DNA from: Sphingomonadales bacterium | Lineage (GTDB): Bacteria; Pseudomonadota; Alphaproteobacteria; Sphingomonadales; Emcibacteraceae | DNA: 5,102 nt | NCBI GenBank assembly: GCA_011051815.1 | Contig: DRKK01000278.1 | Coordinates: 1 to 5,102, forward strand | Direction of reading: 5' to 3' | Shown: positions 1 to 5,102 of the stretch, piece after piece | Layout: every line of letters starts with the position of its first letter | How positions within the stretch are numbered: the first letter of the stretch is position 1 | Made by a program: the position numbers and the translations under genes | The notes under the pieces: generated by a model | Database searches by the model: none | What the model saw: only the letters and a program-made list of their open reading frames with translations | Told to the model about the DNA's origin: nothing

Positions 1-354
1 GCGCGTTTTACCACCTTTGAGCGGGTACAGATTCGTGAGCTAACTGTGGCCAAGAAGAACGGCAAGAAGGTCGCTTTTGAGCGGGAAAAACTGGAACGCT
101 CCGTCAATCTGGCTCTGCGCAAGCGCCCGATTGAGGAAAATCAGATTGAACTGCTGATCAATGGCATCGTACGGCAACTGGAAAGCATTGGCGATCCAGA
201 AGTGCCGTCCGAAGAAATTGGCAAGCTGATCATGAAAGGACTTGAGGCTCTGGACACGGTTGCTTACGTACGCTATGCCTCGGTCTATAAAGATTTCCGC
301 GAAGCCAAGGATTTTGAGAAATTTGTTGAGCAGATAGCAGACCCGATAGAATAG
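1..354 (+). CDS. nrdR: Transcriptional repressor NrdR, 5'-truncated by the window edge
   Basis: NrdR is an ATP/dATP-sensing repressor that binds NrdR boxes upstream of ribonucleotide reductase genes. The reading frame is open from base 1 and gives 117 residues. The fragment begins ARFTTFE, which matches the segment just after the zinc ribbon of E. coli NrdR (about residue 36), so roughly 35 N-terminal residues with the four zinc cysteines lie outside the window. The rest is the ATP-cone domain: [14 protein letters not shown] (fragment residues 18-31), a KRP motif, EVPSEEIG and the hallmark [13 protein letters not shown] (87-99). A GTG at base 46 lies in frame but is internal, because conserved NrdR sequence continues upstream of it. 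The gene stops 8 nt before ribD, so it is probably co-transcribed with the riboflavin genes, as is common in Alphaproteobacteria. Identification is firm; zinc-ribbon integrity cannot be judged. Confidence 0.95.
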   Translation, partial: ARFTTFERVQIRELTVAKKNGKKVAFEREKLERSVNLALRKRPIEENQIELLINGIVRQLESIGDPEVPSEEIGKLIMKGLEALDTVAYVRYASVYKDFREAKDFEKFVEQIADPIE

Positions 355-358
355 AGGA
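353..358 (+). promoter_or_regulatory. Ribosome binding site of ribD
   Basis: AGAGGA overlaps the nrdR stop codon (TAG, 352-354) and ends 4 nt before the GTG at 363. This good Shine-Dalgarno match supports the GTG start of ribD over the in-frame ATG at 384 (Met8), and suggests translation of ribD follows termination of nrdR. Confidence 0.7.
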
Positions 359-362
359 CATT

Positions 363-1457
363 GTGACCCAAGACAGCGACTATATGCAGATGGCGCTCCG
401 TCTGGCCCGGCGCGGCCTTGGGTTAACCTGGCCCAATCCTTCGGTTGGGTGCGTGCTTGTCAGCAAATCAGGTCACATTATCGGTCGCGGCCATACGGGG
501 CGGGGCGGGCGGCCTCACGGTGAAACCGTCGCTTTGAAGCAAGCCGGACAGGCGGCAAAGGGAAGTACCGCTTATATTACGCTGGAACCCTGCGCCCATC
601 ATGGACAAACGCCGCCTTGCGCCCAAAGCCTGATCAAGGCTGGAATTGACCGCGCTGTGGTTGCCATCACGGATCCCGATAGCCGGGTTGGCGGTAAAGG
701 TATAGAAATGCTGACACACGCCGGGATCAAGGTTGATCTTGGTATTTGCCCGGACGAAGCCCATGAGGTCAATCAGGGGTTTTTCAACCGGATCACGCGG
801 CACCGGCCCCTGATAACGGTTAAAATTGCCAGCTCACAGGACGGGAAGATTGCCGGAGCAAAAGGCGCAAACCAGTGGGTGACAGGGCCACAGTCCCGCG
901 CTCGTGGTCATCTGCTCAGGGCCAGCCATGATGCCATCATGGTGGGCATTGGCACCGTTCTGGCGGACAATCCGTCCCTTGATTGTCGCTTGCCGGGTAT
1001 GGAAGACCGTTCGCCCATACGGGTTGTTATGGACAGTAGATTGTCCTTGCCATTGGCGTGCAAGCTGGTTGAAACGGCTCGTAAAATCCCCACATGGGTT
1101 ATGACGACTGTAAAGGGCGGTGATAAGTTTGAGGGGTTATGTGATCGGGGCGTTAAAGTGATGACCTGCATGGCGAATAAGCAAGGTCGCATAGATATGG
1201 TTGATATGATGGCCATACTTGCACATGAAGGCATCACACGGCTTTTGTCCGAAGGCGGCGCGCAAGTTAATGCTTCCTTGATCCGGGCAAGTCTGATAGA
1301 CCGACTATATTGGTTTCGCGCCCCGGAAATGATCGGTCAGGACGGCCTTGCAGCCTTGGCAGATATGGAAATTGAAGCGGTGCTGAAAACAGAAAATTTC
1401 TCTCTGGTTCGTGAGGGAAATATAGGAAATGACATTTGGCAGGAGTATATGATCTGA
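363..1457 (+). CDS. ribD: Bifunctional riboflavin deaminase/reductase RibD
   Basis: RibD carries out steps two and three of riboflavin synthesis in the cytosol. It deaminates the GTP cyclohydrolase II product and then reduces its ribosyl side chain with NADPH. The 364-residue length is close to the E. coli enzyme (about 367). The N-terminal deaminase domain (about 1-145) has WPNPSVGCVLV (23-33), PHGETVAL (51-58) and TLEPCAHHGQTPPC (73-86). Inferred zinc ligands are His52, Cys77 and Cys86, with Glu54 as proton shuttle. The C-terminal reductase domain (about 148-360) has KIASSQDGKIAG (154-165), GANQWVTGPQSR (168-179), MVGIGTVLADNPSL (193-206) and LLSEGGAQVNASLI (294-307). The GTG start is chosen from its good ribosome site and the conserved DxxYMQxAL-type opening. 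One oddity: the usual HAE of the zinc motif reads HGE here. The gene lies 8 nt after nrdR and 1 nt before ribE. Confidence 0.96.
   Translation: MTQDSDYMQMALRLARRGLGLTWPNPSVGCVLVSKSGHIIGRGHTGRGGRPHGETVALKQAGQAAKGSTAYITLEPCAHHGQTPPCAQSLIKAGIDRAVVAITDPDSRVGGKGIEMLTHAGIKVDLGICPDEAHEVNQGFFNRITRHRPLITVKIASSQDGKIAGAKGANQWVTGPQSRARGHLLRASHDAIMVGIGTVLADNPSLDCRLPGMEDRSPIRVVMDSRLSLPLACKLVETARKIPTWVMTTVKGGDKFEGLCDRGVKVMTCMANKQGRIDMVDMMAILAHEGITRLLSEGGAQVNASLIRASLIDRLYWFRAPEMIGQDGLAALADMEIEAVLKTENFSLVREGNIGNDIWQEYMI
1441..1445 (+). promoter_or_regulatory. Possible distant ribosome binding site of ribE
   Basis: AGGAG lies inside the end of ribD, 13 nt before the ribE ATG, which is farther than optimal. 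The ribD stop and ribE start are separated by one base, so ribE translation probably depends at least partly on ribosomes finishing ribD (translational coupling, inferred). Confidence 0.4.
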
Positions 1458-1458
1458 C

Positions 1459-2055
1459 ATGTTTACCGGAATAATCACAGACGTTGGTCATGTAAAAGAC
1501 CTGAGCGAGGGCGGTGATACCAGAATCACCCTGAATACGGCCTTTGATACGGATACTATTGACATTGGCGCGTCCATTGCCTGTTCCGGTGTCTGTCTGA
1601 CGGTGGTGGACAAGGGCGCGGACTGGTTCGCGGTTGAGGCCTCGGCGGAAACTCTGTCCTGTACCAACCTTGGTGACTGGATCAAGGGGACAAGGGTTAA
1701 TCTGGAACGGGCCATGAAGTTGGGCGATGAGCTGGGCGGTCATATTGTTACCGGTCATGTGGATGGCATCGGCAAAATTCTATCCATTACGCCTGAAGGC
1801 GACAGTATAAGGATGACATTTGAATCCCCGCAAACGCTGGCCAAATATATCGCAGAAAAGGGGTCTGTGACCATCAATGGTGTGTCCCTGACCGTGAATG
1901 AGGTCACGGATGGTAATCAGACCAGTTTTGGCATTAATATTATTCCTCATACGCAGGAAAAAACCACCTTCTCTGAGGCCAGGGTTGGCGACAGGGTTAA
2001 TCTGGAAATTGATATTCTGGCCCGCTATGTGGCCAGAATGAATGAATTTAAATAG
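1459..2055 (+). CDS. ribE: Riboflavin synthase, alpha chain
   Basis: This enzyme performs the last step: two molecules of 6,7-dimethyl-8-ribityllumazine dismutate to riboflavin plus the pyrimidine that is recycled by RibH. The 198-residue protein has the two tandem lumazine-binding barrels of the family. Repeat 1 (about 1-95) begins with the diagnostic MFTGII and contains SGVCLTV (43-49) and RVNLERAMKLGDELGG (79-94). Repeat 2 (about 96-190) contains HIVTGHVDG (95-103), KGSVTINGVSLTVNEV (134-149), FGINIIPHT (157-165) and RVNLEIDILARYV (179-191). The start is fixed by MFTGII, which is the true N-terminus in this family because its first residues help form the trimer. It follows ribD by 1 nt. 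No key motif appears missing. The gene is also named ribC in some species; ribE is the usual name for operons with this order. Confidence 0.97.
   Translation: MFTGIITDVGHVKDLSEGGDTRITLNTAFDTDTIDIGASIACSGVCLTVVDKGADWFAVEASAETLSCTNLGDWIKGTRVNLERAMKLGDELGGHIVTGHVDGIGKILSITPEGDSIRMTFESPQTLAKYIAEKGSVTINGVSLTVNEVTDGNQTSFGINIIPHTQEKTTFSEARVGDRVNLEIDILARYVARMNEFK
1693..1707 (+). repeat. 15-nt perfect direct repeat within ribE, copy 1
   Basis: AGGGTTAATCTGGAA encodes RVNLE at residues 79-83, near the end of the first lumazine-binding repeat. An identical copy lies exactly 300 bases downstream. It reflects the internal duplication of riboflavin synthase, not a mobile element. Confidence 0.6.
1993..2007 (+). 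repeat. 15-nt perfect direct repeat within ribE, copy 2
   Basis: This is the second copy of AGGGTTAATCTGGAA, in the same reading frame and encoding RVNLE at residues 179-183, exactly 100 codons after copy 1 and at the equivalent place in the second barrel. Confidence 0.6.
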
Positions 2056-2068
2056 GTAAAGACATTTT

Positions 2069-3202
2069 ATGCCCCAAAATTTTCTATCCCCCATTGAAGA
2101 CGTACTCGAAGATGCCAAGAATGGCCGGATGTTCATTCTGGTCGATGATGAAGACCGGGAAAATGAAGGTGACCTGATTATCCCCGCCCAGATGGCGACC
2201 CCGGATGCGGTGAATTTCATGGCAAAATATGGCCGGGGCCTGATTTGTCTGACCGTGGATCAGAAACGCGCGGAGATTCTGGGCCTGCCGCCCATGAGCC
2301 TTAATAACCGCGCCCGTAATAACACCGCCTTTACCATTTCCATAGAGGCCAAAGAGGGGATCACCACCGGCATTTCGGCAGCCGACCGCGCCCATACCAT
2401 TGCGGTCGCCATCAATGCGCGCACAGGGGCCGATGATATTGTCTCACCGGGACATGTTTTCCCCATCGTGGCCCGGGACGGCGGCGTTCTGGTACGGGCA
2501 GGCCATACGGAGGCGGCGGTGGATATGGCGCGGCTTGCGGGCCTTAACCCGTCCGGTGTGATCTGTGAAATCATGAATGATGACGGCACCATGGCCCGTC
2601 TGCCGGACCTTGTGGAATTTGCCAAGAAACATGACCTGAAAGTTGCGACCATCGCCGATCTTATTGCCTATCGCCGTAAAGTGGATAATCTGGTAGGCTG
2701 TATTGAGGAAACCACGGTTGATTCAGAATATGGCGGGGAATTTACTTTAAAGGTCTATGAGGTCAAGGACGATAATGCCCAGCATTTTGCCCTGATTAAA
2801 GGAAATCCGAAAAAAGGCCAGCCTACGCTGGTGCGTATGCACCCGTTTAATATGTTTGATGATCTGCTCAGCGCCAAAGGCGATCGTCGCAGTCAGCTTC
2901 ACCGGGCTATGGCAGAAATCGGGGCCGAAGGGTGCGGCGTTATCGTATATCTGCGGGAATCATCCAAAACGATCATTACCGACCAGATTGGCCGCCGGGA
3001 GGGCAAGAAAAACCTGTCTTCGGAAACCTTCCTCAGAAATTACGGTATTGGCGCGCAAATATTGGTAGACCTCGGGGTTTCTGACCTTATCCTTCTGTCT
3101 AATACAGAACAACATGTGGTGGGGATTGAAGGCTATGGCCTGAATATTGTGGAACAGCGTAAATTTGATCCGTCCTTTGAAATTGGCCTGATAAAGAAAT
3201 AA
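2069..3202 (+). CDS. ribBX: DHBP synthase fused to a degenerate GTP cyclohydrolase II-like domain (RibBX type)
   Basis: The N-terminal domain (about 1-205) is 3,4-dihydroxy-2-butanone 4-phosphate synthase, which makes the four-carbon unit of lumazine from ribulose 5-phosphate. Its motifs are all present: DDEDRENEGDL (26-36, acidic metal and substrate loop), SAADRAHTI (103-111), SPGHVFPI (126-133), RAGHTEAAVDMARLAG (143-158) and CEIMNDDGTMAR (166-177). The C-terminal part (about 207-377) resembles GTP cyclohydrolase II in fold signals such as YGIGAQILVDLGVSDLILLSN (from Tyr325) but has lost the active site. No cysteine remains in the stretch matching E. coli Cys54/65/67 (258-277), Phe321 stands where Asp126 should be, and the segment bearing Tyr105 is shortened. 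The family precedent is RibBX of Proteobacteria, whose X domain lacks GCHII activity. Many databases would label it ribBA or ribB. It lies 13 nt after ribE, behind a weak AGGTAAAGA ribosome site. DHBP synthase activity is near certain; the C-terminal role is unknown. Confidence 0.93.
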   Translation: MPQNFLSPIEDVLEDAKNGRMFILVDDEDRENEGDLIIPAQMATPDAVNFMAKYGRGLICLTVDQKRAEILGLPPMSLNNRARNNTAFTISIEAKEGITTGISAADRAHTIAVAINARTGADDIVSPGHVFPIVARDGGVLVRAGHTEAAVDMARLAGLNPSGVICEIMNDDGTMARLPDLVEFAKKHDLKVATIADLIAYRRKVDNLVGCIEETTVDSEYGGEFTLKVYEVKDDNAQHFALIKGNPKKGQPTLVRMHPFNMFDDLLSAKGDRRSQLHRAMAEIGAEGCGVIVYLRESSKTIITDQIGRREGKKNLSSETFLRNYGIGAQILVDLGVSDLILLSNTEQHVVGIEGYGLNIVEQRKFDPSFEIGLIKK

Positions 3203-3206
3203 GAGA
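3201..3206 (+). promoter_or_regulatory. Ribosome binding site of ribH
   Basis: AAGAGA overlaps the ribBX stop codon and lies 6 nt before the ribH ATG. It is a moderate Shine-Dalgarno match. It supports the start at 3213; the same frame is closed by TAA at 3192-3194 with no other start codon in between. Confidence 0.55.
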
Positions 3207-3212
3207 CATAAC

Positions 3213-3653
3213 ATGCATCTGTTGATCGTAGATTCGCCCTATTATGAAGACATCACCAATGAGTTAATCAAAGGGGCTGTGGCCGAGCTTGACAAGGTAG
3301 GAGCCACCTATGACCGGGTCAGTGTTCCGGGAGCTTTTGAAATTCCAGCGGCAATTCGCTTTGCGGCGGATTCAAAAGACAAAAATTATGACGGCTATAT
3401 CGCCCTTGGTTGTGTCATTCGCGGCGAGACATCCCATTATGACTATGTTTGCGGGGAAAGTGCGCGTGGATTACAGGATTTGGCAATCAATGATAGACTT
3501 GCCATAGGCTACGGTGTATTGACCGTGGAGAACCGCGATCAGGCATGGGCGAGGGCGTCACTGGACAAGGGCAACAAGGGGGGCTTTGTCGCCGGGGCCG
3601 CACTCAGCATGATTGCTCTGAAACAACAATTTGGACTGACCAAGCATGAGTAA
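3213..3653 (+). CDS. ribH: 6,7-dimethyl-8-ribityllumazine synthase with a minimal N-terminus
   Basis: Lumazine synthase condenses the RibD-derived pyrimidine with dihydroxybutanone phosphate to give the substrate of RibE. The 146-residue protein carries PGAFEIP (39-45), ALGCVIRGETSHYDYVC (64-80) with the catalytic His at 75, GVLTVEN (101-107) and the phosphate-binding region Arg114 to NKGG (121-124). Tyr10 sits where a substrate-stacking aromatic (Phe or Trp) usually lies. The protein begins at MHLLIVDSPYYEDI, so about 13 residues found before this point in E. coli RibH are absent. No alternative start exists: the frame upstream reads TAA, then six codons, none a start. The missing segment forms the first strand, which bridges subunits in icosahedral family members, so a pentamer or another small assembly is possible (inference). 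It follows ribBX by 10 nt and overlaps nusB by 8 nt. Confidence 0.95.
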   Translation: MHLLIVDSPYYEDITNELIKGAVAELDKVGATYDRVSVPGAFEIPAAIRFAADSKDKNYDGYIALGCVIRGETSHYDYVCGESARGLQDLAINDRLAIGYGVLTVENRDQAWARASLDKGNKGGFVAGAALSMIALKQQFGLTKHE

Positions 3654-4110
3654 GAAGGCCGTATCATCAAAACAGGGGGGCGCGCGCAGTGCCGCCCGGC
3701 TGGGGGCTGTGCAAGCGCTCTATCAGATTGAAATGAATGATGAACCGGCGCGAAATACGGTGGCTGAATTTATTGACCATAGGCTCGGGGAAGTGATCGA
3801 AGGCGATCATTATGCTGAGGCAGACACGGCCTTTTTCACCGATCTGGTTCAGGGCGTTGAACAACGGGCGGCAGAAATAGATGACCATATCGCGGGCTCC
3901 CTGTCCAAGGATTGGACGTTGGAACGCATAGAGCCGGTGGCGCGGGGAATATTGCGCGCAGGCACTTATGAATTGATTGCCCGGCCTGATGTGCCGACCA
4001 CCGTTATCATCAATGAATACGTGGATGTAGCCAAGGCGTTTTTCGACGATAGCAAACCCGGTTTTGTCAATGGCGTTCTGGACAGGCTGGCAAAAATTAT
4101 CCGCAAATAA
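3646..4110 (+). CDS. nusB: Transcription antitermination factor NusB
   Basis: NusB is a small all-helical RNA-binding protein. With NusE (ribosomal protein S10) it binds boxA RNA and supports antitermination on rRNA operons. The 154 residues match the usual length. Recognisable segments are a basic N-terminus leading into ARLGAVQALYQIEM (17-30, RNA-binding first helix), FFTDLVQGV (63-71), WTLERIEPVARGILR (90-104), the VIINEYVDVAKAF segment (120-132) and PGFVNGVLDRLA (138-149). The start ATG lies inside the last codons of ribH in another frame (8-nt overlap), and I see no strong Shine-Dalgarno sequence before it, only a weak GGA near 3633. Translation is therefore probably coupled to ribH. The ribH-nusB pair is a very widespread gene neighbour pair. 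Confidence 0.96.
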   Translation: MSKKAVSSKQGGARSAARLGAVQALYQIEMNDEPARNTVAEFIDHRLGEVIEGDHYAEADTAFFTDLVQGVEQRAAEIDDHIAGSLSKDWTLERIEPVARGILRAGTYELIARPDVPTTVIINEYVDVAKAFFDDSKPGFVNGVLDRLAKIIRK

Positions 4111-4118
4111 TATCTGGC

Positions 4119-4125
4119 AAGGGAG
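4119..4125 (+). promoter_or_regulatory. Ribosome binding site of thiL
   Basis: AAGGGAG, 6 nt before the thiL ATG, is the strongest Shine-Dalgarno sequence in the window. It lies in the longest gap between genes (21 nt), so thiL probably initiates independently of nusB translation. Confidence 0.7.
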
Positions 4126-4131
4126 CATAAA

Positions 4132-5097
4132 ATGGGTTCGGGTGAATTTGATCTCATAGCTCGCTATTTTGCGCCTCTGGCTGGGTCTGATGGGCCGGCT
4201 TATGGCCTAAGTGATGATGCGGCTATCCTGTCACCTCCGGCTGGCTATGATCTGATATTCACCAAGGATGCCCTTGTGGCAGATGTCCATTTTTTTTCCG
4301 ATGATCCGGCGGACCTTGTGGCACAAAAGGCCCTGCGGGTAAATCTGTCTGACCTGGCGGCTATGGGGGCCAAGCCATTGGGCTATCTGCTGGCGCTCAG
4401 TTTGCCGAAAAACATGAATGAAATTGAGAGTTGGGTTTCCGATTTCACAGCTGGTCTTAAAAAGGATCAGGATCAATTTGGCTGGTCGCTTTTTGGGGGT
4501 GATACGGTATCTACATCCGGCCCGCTTACACTTTCTGTCACGGCCATAGGCACAGTGACAAAAGGCACCGCCCTCAGGCGAAGCGGGGCCAAGGTGGGGG
4601 AGGGCATATATGTATCCGGCACGCTTGGTGACGGCGCATTGGGCCTTAAATGCCTGAAAGACAACATCGATAGCCCCTCTTTGATAAAGCGTTATCACCT
4701 GCCCACACCTAGGCTGACACTGGGGCAGAAGTTATTTGGTATTGCGTCTTCTGTATTGGATATTTCGGATGGTTTGGCGGGGGATATCGCGCATATCTGT
4801 GGCTTGTCAGGACTTGGGGCGTCCATTGAATCAAAATTAATTCCCGTCTCAGACGCAGCTGGTAAGATTTTGGAAAGTTTCCCGGCGTATAACGACCTTA
4901 TATGGAACGGCGGCGATGATTACGAATTGCTCTTTACGGCTCCCGATCATATGGCAGAAAAAATAAAGGATATATCAGCCTCCCTGATGTTGCCTTTAAC
5001 AAAAATTGGCCATATGACCGATAAGCTGGAAGTTGTTATTCTGGATGACAAAGGTAAAAACCTGTTGCAGGGTCAGCGCGGCTTCCGTCATTTTTAA
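4132..5097 (+). CDS. thiL: Thiamine-monophosphate kinase
   Basis: ThiL phosphorylates thiamine monophosphate with ATP to thiamine diphosphate, the active cofactor. The 321-residue length is normal for this PurM/ThiL-like family. Motifs run in order: GEFDLIARYF (4-13), LSDDAAIL (26-33), DALVADVHF (46-54), VNLSDLAAMGAKP (70-82), FGGDTV (121-126), VSGTLGDGALGL (161-172), RYHLPTPRLTLG (187-198), LDISDGLAGD (209-218) and NGGDDYELLF (259-268). The acidic residues in these motifs are those that bind the Mg ions and ATP phosphates in the family. The gene is complete: TAA at 5095-5097 is 5 bases from the window edge, so any terminator or next gene is not visible. An 8-T run (4290-4297) within the gene leaves the frame intact. 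Its place after nusB is common in Alphaproteobacteria and other Proteobacteria. Confidence 0.96.
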   Translation: MGSGEFDLIARYFAPLAGSDGPAYGLSDDAAILSPPAGYDLIFTKDALVADVHFFSDDPADLVAQKALRVNLSDLAAMGAKPLGYLLALSLPKNMNEIESWVSDFTAGLKKDQDQFGWSLFGGDTVSTSGPLTLSVTAIGTVTKGTALRRSGAKVGEGIYVSGTLGDGALGLKCLKDNIDSPSLIKRYHLPTPRLTLGQKLFGIASSVLDISDGLAGDIAHICGLSGLGASIESKLIPVSDAAGKILESFPAYNDLIWNGGDDYELLFTAPDHMAEKIKDISASLMLPLTKIGHMTDKLEVVILDDKGKNLLQGQRGFRHF

Positions 5098-5102
5098 GAT
5101 CA

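Noticed and set aside
46..354. NrdR starting at the GTG at base 46 as a complete 102-residue protein
   Set aside because: Conserved NrdR sequence (RFTTFE) continues in frame upstream to base 1, so the GTG is an internal Val codon and the gene is truncated by the window edge.
384..386. ATG at 384 as the ribD start
   Set aside because: It is in frame but the GTG at 363 has a well-placed AGAGGA site, and residues before Met8 fit the usual RibD opening.
1267..1758. 163-residue reading frame on the minus strand across ribD and ribE
   Set aside because: It lies antisense to two well-supported genes, spans their junction, and its translation shows no recognisable domain.
2056..2068. FMN riboswitch or terminator in the gaps between riboflavin genes
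   Set aside because: The gaps are at most 21 nt, too short for an FMN aptamer, and no GC-rich hairpin followed by a T run is visible in them. Any riboswitch would have to lie outside the window.
2069..3202. Calling the fused gene a functional bifunctional RibBA
   Set aside because: All three zinc-binding cysteines and the catalytic Asp and Tyr of GTP cyclohydrolase II are absent, so only the DHBP synthase half can be supported.
3667..4128. 153-residue reading frame on the minus strand opposite nusB
   Set aside because: It is a shadow of nusB, whose translation matches a known family along its whole length. The antisense product has no recognisable motif.
4231..4698. 155-residue reading frame on the minus strand opposite thiL
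   Set aside because: It is antisense to the conserved core of thiL and its translation resembles no protein I recognise.

Overview
The window is a compact, single-direction (+ strand) housekeeping operon. Its order is nrdR (5'-truncated) - ribD - ribE - ribBX - ribH - nusB - thiL. This order is typical of Alphaproteobacteria. The protein signatures and the roughly even base composition suggest a moderate-GC alphaproteobacterium rather than a high-GC rhizobial one. That placement is inferred from gene order and recalled motifs, not from a search.

Layout: bases 1-354 hold the C-terminal three quarters of NrdR, the repressor of ribonucleotide reductase genes; its zinc ribbon lies off the left edge. 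Bases 363-1457 encode RibD (deaminase plus reductase). Bases 1459-2055 encode the riboflavin synthase alpha chain. Bases 2069-3202 encode a fused protein with an intact DHBP synthase and a degenerate GTP cyclohydrolase II-like C-terminus (RibBX type). Bases 3213-3653 encode lumazine synthase with an unusually short N-terminus. Bases 3646-4110 encode NusB, overlapping ribH by 8 nt. Bases 4132-5097 encode a complete ThiL. Gaps between genes run from an 8-nt overlap to 21 nt, so essentially all DNA is coding. I see no internal terminator, promoter, RNA gene, mobile element, CRISPR array or FMN riboswitch.

How the genes work together: RibD supplies the pyrimidine precursor from the GTP cyclohydrolase II product. 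The RibB half of RibBX supplies the four-carbon unit. RibH joins the two into lumazine, and RibE dismutates lumazine to riboflavin. The first step, GTP cyclohydrolase II, is not credibly encoded here: the GCHII-like domain has lost all three zinc cysteines and other catalytic residues, so a separate ribA is expected elsewhere. NusB (rRNA antitermination) and ThiL (thiamine diphosphate formation) are the usual downstream partners.

Novelty: I found no new defence or mobile system. The points most worth a second look are the GCHII-like 'X' domain of unknown role, the minimal RibH N-terminus (bearing on particle assembly), and a Gly in the RibD zinc motif where Ala is usual.
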